Assembly (NCBI GenBank): GCA_016463365.1
Contig: JAEMRJ010000050.1
Span: 1-14,803 of the forward strand
DNA from: Thermoleophilaceae bacterium
Lineage (GTDB): Bacteria > Actinomycetota > Thermoleophilia > Solirubrobacterales > JACPNS01
Direction: 5' to 3'
Length of the DNA: 14,803 bases
Positions 1-5,999 of the stretch are shown here, piece by piece (the stretch's first letter is position 1; each line of letters begins with the position of its first letter). The translations under genes were made by a program, and so were the position numbers. The notes beneath the pieces were generated by a model, which searched no databases, was not told the origin of the DNA, and saw nothing but the letters and a program-made list of their open reading frames with translations.

Positions 1-107
1 GGAAAGTGCTGCGTGAACTCGTGCTGGCGCGAGGCGACGATGCGGCCGTCCTCGCCGAGCAGCATCGCCTTGCTGCCGGTGGTGCCTTCGTCAAGCGCGA
101 GGATCAT
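1..107 (-). CDS. glpK: FGGY-family carbohydrate kinase, probably glycerol kinase (N-terminal part only)
   Basis: Only the first 35 codons are present; the gene runs off the left edge. The start of the protein reads MILALDEGTTGSKAML and continues to REFTQHFP-like SRQHEFTQHFP. That is the N-terminal phosphate-binding (DxGTT) strand-loop of FGGY kinases, and the E/FTQHFP stretch is typical of glycerol kinase, which makes glycerol-3-phosphate from glycerol and ATP in the cytoplasm. The ATG overlaps the TGA of the upstream glycosyltransferase gene (ATGA), so the two are probably cotranscribed and translationally coupled. Another FGGY sugar kinase is possible because the substrate-specific domains lie outside the window. 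Confidence 0.8.
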   Translation of the reverse strand, partial: MILALDEGTTGSKAMLLGEDGRIVASRQHEFTQHF

Positions 108-811
108 CTGCCGGGCTCTCTTGTCTCGCGGTACACGCGAAGGAAGTCTTTCAGCTGGCGACCGCGATGGATGAATCCAGCAAGTGATCTGCCCGTGGCC
201 CGGTGCGCAAGGTCAAGCTCGATCTCTTGCACGCGCAGGCCGGCGCGGACGGCGTCAATCGTCATGCCGACCTCCATGCCGAAGGCCGCGTGAAACGGCG
301 TGACGGCGTCCAGAGCCGCGTAGGTCATCGCGCGCTGGCCGGAGATCGGGGCGCGGGTGTCGAGCCCGCAGCGGCGCAGGATCGCTTTGTGCGCGAAGCC
401 GAGCGCAAGACCGAACCCGCCGCCGACGCGACTGGAAAAGATCGCGACGGTCAGATCGGCCTGGTCGGCGGCGACGGCCTCTGCCAGCGGCGCGAGGCGT
501 GCGGCCGACCGGGCCAGGTCGGCGTCGGCCAGAAGCACCACTGCCGACGTGCTCGGCGGGCCGTCGGCCAGGACGCGCTCTGCTGCCAGCGACGCAGCGC
601 CGCCTTTGCCCAGATGCGCGCCACCGCCGACCACGGTGGCCCCTGCCTCGCGCGCGACGTCACCAGTCGCATCCTCAGACCCGTCGTCGGCGACGACGAC
701 CGCAGTGCCGGGAAAGGCGTCGCGCAGCGCCGTGACGGTCTCGGCGATGCGGTCTGCCTCATTGCGCGCAGCGACGATCACGTGGCCGACCAGGATGTGT
801 TCGTCCGCCAT
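104..811 (-). CDS. GT2/GT81-like glycosyltransferase (GpgS-like fold)
   Basis: This 235-aa cytoplasmic protein has the GT-A nucleotide-sugar fold. It has a first strand ending in VAARNEA (residues 13-19), a DDGSEDAT nucleotide-sugar motif (42-49), a HLGKGGA loop (66-72) and a LADADL metal-binding motif (94-99, DAD in place of DXD). The C-terminal half follows the order seen in glucosyl-3-phosphoglycerate synthase-type enzymes: a Gly-rich GGGFG segment (130-134), PISGQRA (155-161), FGMEVGMTID (177-186) and a late LDLAHRATG. There is no membrane anchor, unlike polyprenyl-phosphate transferases. The family is clear. The acceptor is not, and GpgS activity is only a suggestion. Its stop overlaps the start of the FGGY kinase gene. 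The ATG has no strong Shine-Dalgarno. Confidence 0.82.
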   Translation of the reverse strand: MADEHILVGHVIVAARNEADRIAETVTALRDAFPGTAVVVADDGSEDATGDVAREAGATVVGGGAHLGKGGAASLAAERVLADGPPSTSAVVLLADADLARSAARLAPLAEAVAADQADLTVAIFSSRVGGGFGLALGFAHKAILRRCGLDTRAPISGQRAMTYAALDAVTPFHAAFGMEVGMTIDAVRAGLRVQEIELDLAHRATGRSLAGFIHRGRQLKDFLRVYRETREPGR

Positions 812-872
812 CAGGATCGATATGTTGTCAGGCGGCTACGACGATCTCCGAACACCGCGACAAAGAGGCGAA
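812..872. promoter_or_regulatory. Divergent intergenic region (glycosyltransferase / biotin carrier)
   Basis: These 61 bp separate two divergently transcribed genes and must hold promoters for both. On the plus strand AAAGAGG (862-868) is a good ribosome binding site four bases before the biotin carrier ATG. On the minus strand a TATCGAT sequence (822-816) lies just upstream of the glycosyltransferase ATG and could be a -10 element. I see no convincing -35 boxes. Confidence 0.4.
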
Positions 873-1085
873 ATGAGCGACATAGAGGCACACATCACCG
901 GCACCGTCTGGAAGATCGAGGTGAAGCCCGGCGACAACATCGAAGAGGGCGACACGGTCGTGATTCTCGAGTCGATGAAGATGGAGATGCCGGTCGAAGC
1001 CGAGGATGACGGGGTCGTCAAAGAAATCAAGTGCGCAGAAGGTCAGTCAGTGCACGAAGGGGACGTGCTCGTAGTTCTCGAGTAA
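873..1085 (+). CDS. Small biotinylated carrier protein (biotinyl-lipoyl domain, TB7.3-like)
   Basis: A complete 70-aa single-domain protein. It carries the biotinyl-attachment hairpin ILESMKMEMP with the modifiable lysine at K36 (MKM motif), flanked by the usual beta-hammerhead strands and Gly turns (VKPGDNIEEGD near 18-27, CAEGQSVHEGD near 54-64). Length and sequence style match the 71-aa mycobacterial biotinylated protein TB7.3. Such carriers shuttle carboxyl groups on biotin between a biotin carboxylase and a carboxyltransferase, but this one has no such domains fused to it. I chose the ATG at 873 over longer in-frame options because AAAGAGG lies just upstream and the domain begins right there. 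A crotonase-fold gene starts 26 bp downstream, followed by biotin synthesis genes. The enzyme partner is unknown. Confidence 0.93.
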   Translation: MSDIEAHITGTVWKIEVKPGDNIEEGDTVVILESMKMEMPVEAEDDGVVKEIKCAEGQSVHEGDVLVVLE

Positions 1086-1099
1086 CTGCCCGCGCCAAT

Positions 1100-1105
1100 T
1101 ACTCT
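1100..1105 (+). promoter_or_regulatory. Candidate -10 box for leaderless mRNA of the ScpB-like gene
   Basis: TACTCT (TANNNT) ends 6 nt before the ATG at 1112, and no purine-rich ribosome binding site is present. A transcript would start at or next to the start codon. No clear -35 is visible, so this is a suggestion only. Confidence 0.35.
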
Positions 1106-1111
1106 CGGGTC

Positions 1112-1933
1112 ATGTCCTTTGATCTCCCTGAGGGTCAGAACCGGCAGGAACTCGCCAGCGGCAAGCTGATCTACGACGAGCCGCTGCCCCACGTGGCGCG
1201 CCTGCGCATCGACAACCCCGACAAGCGCGGCGCTCTGGACCAGGAAATCCTCGACGCGTTCGCGCTGACGATTCCGACTGTCAGGGCCCGCTGCCTGATC
1301 ATCACCGGCACCGGCAGTGTCTTCAGCGCCGGCTACGACATCGGCGGTCTGCCCGAGGACCGCTTCGCAGAAGAGGCCGAGAAGCTCGTCGCACACCCGT
1401 TCACCGAGGCGATCACCGCGATCACCGAGTTTTCGTTTCCGACGATCGGCGCGCTCAACGGGCACACGATCGGCGGCGGGCTTGAGCTTGCGCTCTCCTG
1501 CGACATCCGCATCTGCGCGGAGGGTGCAAAACTTGGCATGCCGCCGGCCAAGCTCGGACTGGTCTACAGCTACGACGGTCTCGACAAGTTCATCCAGACG
1601 ATCGGCCCCGCCCGCACCCGCGAACTGTTCTTCACCGCGCAGAACATCAGCGCCGATCGCGCACTCAAGTGGGGCCTTGTCAACTACGTGCGCCAGGCCG
1701 AGGCAGTGAGCCCCGACGCCGTCGTGATGGCCGAATCGATCGCGGCCAATGCGCCGCTCTCGCTGGAAGGCAACAAGCGGGTGATCAACACACTTCTGGC
1801 CCATGCGCCGATCGATCCCGCGGTCCGCGACGAACTCGCTGCGCTGCGCCGCGACTGCTTCCTCAGCGACGACTTTCACGAGGGCGTGCGCGCATTCGCC
1901 GAAAAGCGTCCGCCCGAGTGGACGGGCAGCTGA
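1112..1933 (+). CDS. Crotonase-superfamily enzyme, ScpB / methylmalonyl-CoA decarboxylase type
   Basis: A 273-aa enoyl-CoA hydratase/isomerase-fold protein. The CoA/oxyanion segments are VFSAGYDIGGLP (70-81) and GGGLELALSCDIRI (121-134, with E125). In true hydratases the second catalytic Glu lies in a QPE motif; here the position reads MPPAKLG (143-149), so hydration is unlikely. From memory, the region LGLVYSYDG with Y152, the segment ELFFTAQNISADRAL, and the C-terminal pattern DELAALRRDCFLSDDFHEG...EKRPP follow E. coli ScpB (methylmalonyl-CoA to propionyl-CoA plus CO2) closely. One active-site neighbour is Tyr (SAGY) where ScpB has His. I prefer ATG 1112 over the longer in-frame extension because that extension overlaps the carrier gene and looks non-native. 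There is no Shine-Dalgarno, but TACTCT lies 6 nt upstream. It follows the biotin carrier by 26 bp. Assignment to the superfamily is certain; the exact reaction is inferred. Confidence 0.85.
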   Translation: MSFDLPEGQNRQELASGKLIYDEPLPHVARLRIDNPDKRGALDQEILDAFALTIPTVRARCLIITGTGSVFSAGYDIGGLPEDRFAEEAEKLVAHPFTEAITAITEFSFPTIGALNGHTIGGGLELALSCDIRICAEGAKLGMPPAKLGLVYSYDGLDKFIQTIGPARTRELFFTAQNISADRALKWGLVNYVRQAEAVSPDAVVMAESIAANAPLSLEGNKRVINTLLAHAPIDPAVRDELAALRRDCFLSDDFHEGVRAFAEKRPPEWTGS

Positions 1934-2042
1934 CTCTCAAGTCAGTCAATCCCGCTCGTGGTGCGGCTTTAACCGTCCGATCGACCGCCTACCTTATGGT
2001 GCATCGGAGGGGCCTCTCGCCTCGTTCGACGGGGATACATCT
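1934..2042 (+). promoter_or_regulatory. Upstream region of bioF with possible promoter and short upstream ORF
   Basis: This 109-bp gap is the longest inside the plus-strand biotin run, so a separate bioFDA promoter is plausible. TACCTT (1990-1995) could be a -10, with weak TTTAAC (1968-1973) 16 nt before it. A 16-codon ORF opens at ATG 1996 (reads MVHRRGLSPRSTGIHL) and its TGA (2044-2046) overlaps the bioF GTG. GGAGG (2006-2010) lies inside it. GGGGA (2031-2035) is placed 7 nt before the bioF GTG. I see no clear BirA- or BioQ-type operator. Confidence 0.3.
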
Positions 2043-3332
2043 GTGACCGACCTTGAACAGCACCTGAATGCCCTTGAAGACCAGGGCCTCTACCGCCGCA
2101 TGCGGTTGATCTCTGGACCCCAGGGCGCCCGGGTACTGCTTGACGGCAAGCCCGTCCTGCTGATGTGCTCCAACAACTATCTCGGCCTGGCGGACCACCC
2201 GCGGGTCCGGGAAGCGGCCGCTGATGCCGCTCGTCGTTGGGGCGTCGGCTCCAGCGGATCGCGGTTGATCAGCGGCAACATGACCGTCCACCGCAGGCTC
2301 GAGTCGCGGCTCGCAGAGTTCAAGGGCACAGACGCAGCACTGCTCTTCGGCAGCGGCTACATGGCCAACGCCGGAATCATCCCGGCGCTCAGCCAGGAGG
2401 GCGAGGTCATCTTCAGCGACGAGCTCAACCACGCTTCGATCGTCGACGGCTGCCGCCTCTCGCGCGCCGAGACCTTCGTCTACGACCACGGCGACCTCGA
2501 GCACCTCGCCTGGGGCCTGCGCCAGAACAGCGGCCGGGCCAGCCTGATCGTCACCGACAGCGTCTTCAGCATGGACGGCGACATCGCCCCGCTCGAAGGG
2601 ATCGCCGAGTTGGCCGGCAACCACGACGTGCGCGTGATGGTCGACGAGGCCCACGCGACCGGAACCGTCGGCCCCGAGGGCCGCGGAGCAGTTGCCGCGC
2701 TCGGCCTGACCGACGAGATCGACGTCATCGTCGGAACTCTGAGCAAGGCGCTCGGCGGCTACGGAGCATTCGCCGCATGCGACACGCAGATTGCCCGCTA
2801 CCTCGTCAACTCCGCCCGCAGCTTCATCTACAGCACCGCACCTTCGCCGCCGGTGGTCGCGGCCGCAGCAGAGGCCCTGGAGATCCTGATCGAGCAGCCG
2901 CGCCGCGTCACCCGCCTGCGCCAGAACGCCGAATTCTTCCGCCGCGAGCTCGCGCGTCACGGCTTTGACGTCGCCGCAGACGGCGGCAGGCGCCGCGCAC
3001 CCCACATCGTGCCGCTCGTCATCGGCGAGCCAGATCTCGCAGTGAAAATGTCCCAGGAAGCGCTCGAGCGCGGCGTCTTCGCCCAAGCGATCCGCCCGCC
3101 GACGGTGCCCGACGGCATGAGTCGCATCCGCGCCGCAGTGATGGCTTCTCACAAGTCTGACGAACTCTCCGCCGCGGCAAAGGTTCTTGCCAGGGCTGCC
3201 GTGTCCGTCGGCTTCACCCCCGGCGAGTGCATGCCGGGCGAGTTCGGTCCGCCACAGACAGTCTCTGACCAGCGCGGTCAGGGCGGAGGCCGAATCTTCG
3301 ACGAAGACTCGGACGAGTTGGCCGTCGCCTAG
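2043..3332 (+). CDS. bioF: 8-amino-7-oxononanoate synthase (BioF)
   Basis: A 429-aa PLP enzyme of the alpha-oxoamine synthase family. It condenses pimeloyl-thioester with L-alanine to give 8-amino-7-oxononanoate, the first ring-forming step of biotin synthesis. Visible motifs are SNNYLGLA (near 44-51), GSSGSRLISGN (near 74-84), DELNHAS (near 125), DSVFSMDGD, the PLP-aspartate segment VDEAHATG, and the PLP lysine K235 in TLSKALGGYG. Pairing with bioD and bioA separates it from the similar glycine C-acetyltransferase. The normal core ends near residue 385; about 44 extra residues follow, ending in an acidic stretch, whereas most BioF proteins are 385-395 aa. The start is GTG 2043, since no in-frame ATG precedes the conserved region at a sensible place. 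Confidence 0.93.
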   Translation: MTDLEQHLNALEDQGLYRRMRLISGPQGARVLLDGKPVLLMCSNNYLGLADHPRVREAAADAARRWGVGSSGSRLISGNMTVHRRLESRLAEFKGTDAALLFGSGYMANAGIIPALSQEGEVIFSDELNHASIVDGCRLSRAETFVYDHGDLEHLAWGLRQNSGRASLIVTDSVFSMDGDIAPLEGIAELAGNHDVRVMVDEAHATGTVGPEGRGAVAALGLTDEIDVIVGTLSKALGGYGAFAACDTQIARYLVNSARSFIYSTAPSPPVVAAAAEALEILIEQPRRVTRLRQNAEFFRRELARHGFDVAADGGRRRAPHIVPLVIGEPDLAVKMSQEALERGVFAQAIRPPTVPDGMSRIRAAVMASHKSDELSAAAKVLARAAVSVGFTPGECMPGEFGPPQTVSDQRGQGGGRIFDEDSDELAVA

Positions 3333-3336
3333 TCCA

Positions 3337-4020
3337 GTGGCCGGCCTGTTCATAACGGGCACTGGCACCGGAGTGGGAAAGTCTGTCGTCGCTGCCGCGA
3401 TCATTTCTGCCTTGACTGCCCGCGGCCGCAGAGTCGCCGCTTTCAAGCCGGCCGTCAGCGGCCTCGACGAACCGACCCCCGGCTGGCCCATCGACCACGA
3501 GTTGCTGGCCGGCGCAACCGGCTGGCAGACGCCTGAGCAGGTCTCGCCCTTCACGTTCGGTCCCGCAGTCTCGCCCCACCTGGCCGCCAGCCTGGCGGGT
3601 ACAGCGATCACGCTCGACGCGCTGCTCGCTGCCTACGAAGCGTCGTCCGCCGACGCAGAGTTGACGATCTGTGAAGGCGTCGGCGGGCTGTTGGTCCCGC
3701 TGTCCGACGCGCCGCCGCTCAGCGTGCTCGACCTCGCCAGGTCACTCGATCTGCCCCTGGTGGTCGCAACGCACCCCGGGCTGGGCACGATCAGCGACAC
3801 CCGACTGACCGTTGACCGCATCCATGCCGAGGGCCTGAAGGTCGCCGCGGTCGTGGTCTCGGGCTGGCCCGATCAGCCCTCGAAAGTCGAACTCTCGAAC
3901 CTCGAAACGCTCGCACGACTGCTGCGCGTCGAAGTCGCGACGCTACCGATGACAACGCCCGATCGACTCGCTCAGGACGCCTCCAGCCTGCCGATCGAAC
4001 GATGGATCTCCACGGCCTAG
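3337..4020 (+). CDS. bioD: ATP-dependent dethiobiotin synthetase (BioD)
   Basis: A 227-aa P-loop enzyme that carboxylates 7,8-diaminopelargonate with CO2 and ATP to form the ureido ring of dethiobiotin. The N-terminus FITGTGTGVGKS holds the Walker A lysine at K15. FKPAVSG (near 36-42) is the KPxxSG substrate loop, ICEGVGGLLVPL is the conserved EGAGG-like segment, and VVATHPGLGTISDT matches the family's GLGTINHT. The start is GTG 3337, four bases after the bioF stop, with no own ribosome binding site, so coupling to bioF is likely. The reading frame is open further upstream but that stretch overlaps bioF and lacks family similarity. Acts between bioA and bioB products; bioB is not in the window. 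Confidence 0.94.
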   Translation: MAGLFITGTGTGVGKSVVAAAIISALTARGRRVAAFKPAVSGLDEPTPGWPIDHELLAGATGWQTPEQVSPFTFGPAVSPHLAASLAGTAITLDALLAAYEASSADAELTICEGVGGLLVPLSDAPPLSVLDLARSLDLPLVVATHPGLGTISDTRLTVDRIHAEGLKVAAVVVSGWPDQPSKVELSNLETLARLLRVEVATLPMTTPDRLAQDASSLPIERWISTA

Positions 4021-4030
4021 GATCTGATCC

Positions 4031-5356
4031 ATGACGAGTGGCGACCTTGCAGAGCTGGACCGGCGCTACATCTGGCACCCCTTCACGCAGCAACAGGGCT
4101 GGCTGTCCGAGGACGCCCCGATCATCCGCTCCGCGAAGGGCTGCATCCTGATCGACGTCGAGGGGCGCGACTACATTGACGGCGTCTCATCGCTCTGGTG
4201 CAATGTCCACGGGCACCAGCACCCGAAGATCGACAAGGCTGTGCGCGACCAGCTTGGTCGCGTCGCCCACAGCACGATGCTCGGGCTCTCCCATGAACCA
4301 GGCATTCAGCTCGCCCAGCGGCTGATCGAAATCGCGCCGGAGCGCCTGACCCGCGTCTTCTACTCAGACAGCGGATCGACTGCGACAGAGATCGCCCTGA
4401 AAATCGCATTTCAGCACTGTCAGCAGTCGGGCCAGACCCGGCGCACGCGCTTCATGTCGATGCGCGACGCTTATCACGGCGACACGCTCGGTGCGGTCTC
4501 GGCCGGCGGGATCGACCTCTTCCACGCGACCTACGCACCGTTGCTCTTTGAAACGCTCAAGACCACGCCGGGCGACTTCGAAGAGCTCGAGCGCAATTTC
4601 GAACAACACGGCCATGAACTCGCCGCAGTGATCATGGAGCCGTTGGTGCAGGGCGCCGCCGGCATGATCCTCCACCCCAACGGATTCCTGCGCAAGGTGC
4701 GCGAGCTCTGCGACAAGCACGGAGTGTTGCTGATCCTCGACGAGGTCGCAACCGGCTTCGGTCGCACCGGAACGATGTTTGCCTGCCAGCAGGAGGGCGT
4801 CGAGCCCGACATCATGTGCGTCGCCAAAGGCATATCCGGCGGATACCTGCCGCTCGCCGCGACGCTGACCAGCGAAATCATCTACTCGAGCTTCCTCGGC
4901 GAACACAACGAGCAGAAGACCTTCTTCCACGGCCACACGTACACCGGCAATCCGCTCGCCTGCGCGGCAGGTATCGCGACGCTCGATGTCTTCGAGCACG
5001 AGCAGACGCTGGACACCGTTGCCGACCTCTGCGTGTTGATCGGCGAACTGCTGCGCCCGATCGCAGACCTGCCGCGCGTGTCCGAGGTCAGGCGACGCGG
5101 ACTGATGGTCGGGATCGAGCTCAAGGACTTCCCTGCGAACGCCCGCGCCGGCCACCAGGTCACGCTCGCTGCTCGCCGCCGCGGAGCGATCATCCGCCCA
5201 CTCGGCGACACGGTGGTACTGATGCCGCCGCTGGCGATCAGCGCCGAAGAGTTGCGCCGACTGATCGACATCACCGGCGAATCGATCGCCGAAGTCTCAG
5301 CCGATGCATCCTCCCGAGAGGAACCCACCGTGCGCAGGGCGAAGGTAAGGGTCTGA
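4031..5356 (+). CDS. bioA: Adenosylmethionine-8-amino-7-oxononanoate aminotransferase (BioA)
   Basis: A 441-aa class III PLP aminotransferase that moves the amino group of S-adenosylmethionine to 8-amino-7-oxononanoate, giving 7,8-diaminopelargonate. The N-terminal IWHPFTQ (14-20) is a BioA hallmark. SSLWCNVHGH, the PLP-phosphate loop SDSGSTATEIALK, RDAYHGDT, LDEVATGFGRTG and the PLP lysine K266 in VAKGISGGYLPL all fit, and HGHTYTGNPLACAAG near the C-terminal domain fits too. It starts 10 nt after bioD; AGGA (4019-4022) lies 8 nt before the ATG and overlaps the bioD stop. The last ~20 residues are a basic tail. Its TGA overlaps the next ATG by one base. Confidence 0.95.
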   Translation: MTSGDLAELDRRYIWHPFTQQQGWLSEDAPIIRSAKGCILIDVEGRDYIDGVSSLWCNVHGHQHPKIDKAVRDQLGRVAHSTMLGLSHEPGIQLAQRLIEIAPERLTRVFYSDSGSTATEIALKIAFQHCQQSGQTRRTRFMSMRDAYHGDTLGAVSAGGIDLFHATYAPLLFETLKTTPGDFEELERNFEQHGHELAAVIMEPLVQGAAGMILHPNGFLRKVRELCDKHGVLLILDEVATGFGRTGTMFACQQEGVEPDIMCVAKGISGGYLPLAATLTSEIIYSSFLGEHNEQKTFFHGHTYTGNPLACAAGIATLDVFEHEQTLDTVADLCVLIGELLRPIADLPRVSEVRRRGLMVGIELKDFPANARAGHQVTLAARRRGAIIRPLGDTVVLMPPLAISAEELRRLIDITGESIAEVSADASSREEPTVRRAKVRV

Positions 5357-5952
5357 TGCCGGTCCAGCCCCGCCCAGCTTCTTCCGTGCTCGTCCTCCGT
5401 GACGGCGACGACGGAATCGAAATCCTCTTCGTGCAGCGATCGCTGTCGCTCAAGTTCATGGGCGGCGCATGGGTCTTCCCCGGTGGAACGCTGCATGCCG
5501 ACGATGGCGACGCCAAGGACGACCTCGCCTGGAAGACCGCCGGCGTCCGCGAGACCTTCGAGGAAGCTCGGATCACGCTTCCCGATCCCGCAGCACTGGT
5601 GCCGTTCAGCCGCTGGATCACCCCCGAGATGGCGCCGATGCGCTTTGACACGCGCTTCTACCTTGCCCTGGCGCCGGAGGGTGCCCAACCCTCACCCGAC
5701 CGCCGCGAGGTTGACCGCGCCGAGTGGTGGACACCGGCCAAGGCGCTGCATCTTTTTGTCAAAGACGAGGCTGAGCTCCACTTCCCGACGATCAAGCAGG
5801 TCGAAAAGGTCGCGGTCTTTGACGCTGCCGCCGATGCGATCGCGGCTCACGTCGACCAGCCGGTCGAGGCGATTCTTCCGCGCGTCGCCGCGAGCGACGA
5901 GGGCTTCGAGATTCTGTTGCCGGGCGACCCGGGTTACGAGCAGGCAACTTAA
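5356..5952 (+). CDS. Nudix hydrolase, NUDT19/CoA-pyrophosphatase-like
   Basis: A 198-aa Nudix-fold protein. WVFPGG (39-44) opens the Nudix box and RETFEEA (65-71) supplies the metal-binding glutamates. The spacing between the two is longer than in the standard box, as in NUDT19-like proteins, and the following LVPFSRWITPE...RFDTRFYLAL matches that group, whose characterised members cleave CoA or acyl-CoA to phosphopantetheine and 3',5'-ADP. The substrate here is inferred from this resemblance. The ATG overlaps the bioA stop (TGATG), so it belongs to the biotin operon, and a CoA-ester link to the pathway or to the nearby acyl-CoA enzyme is possible. Alternative: a generic housecleaning Nudix enzyme. 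Confidence 0.88.
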   Translation: MPVQPRPASSVLVLRDGDDGIEILFVQRSLSLKFMGGAWVFPGGTLHADDGDAKDDLAWKTAGVRETFEEARITLPDPAALVPFSRWITPEMAPMRFDTRFYLALAPEGAQPSPDRREVDRAEWWTPAKALHLFVKDEAELHFPTIKQVEKVAVFDAAADAIAAHVDQPVEAILPRVAASDEGFEILLPGDPGYEQAT

Positions 5953-5999
5953 GTAACTCGTAAGAAACTTTCTCGCAAGCCGAGGTTTCGTACGACTAG

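Noticed and set aside
203..1009. Plus-strand open frames across 203-1085 (268 and 242 codons)
   Set aside because: They are antisense to the glycosyltransferase. Only the last 70 codons of the longer frame ending at 1085 form a real gene, the biotin carrier.
1031..1111. Longer N-terminus for the ScpB-like gene
   Set aside because: The extension overlaps the end of the biotin carrier gene and is Arg/Ser-rich with no family resemblance. The crotonase sequence begins sensibly after ATG 1112.
3187..3336. BioD start 50 codons upstream
   Set aside because: The extra stretch overlaps the bioF tail in another frame, and BioD proteins normally start two to four residues before the GTGTGVGKS loop.
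1989..3611. 540-codon open frame on the minus strand
   Set aside because: It lies antisense to bioF and part of bioD, has no recognisable domain, and is a typical GC-rich shadow of well-conserved genes.
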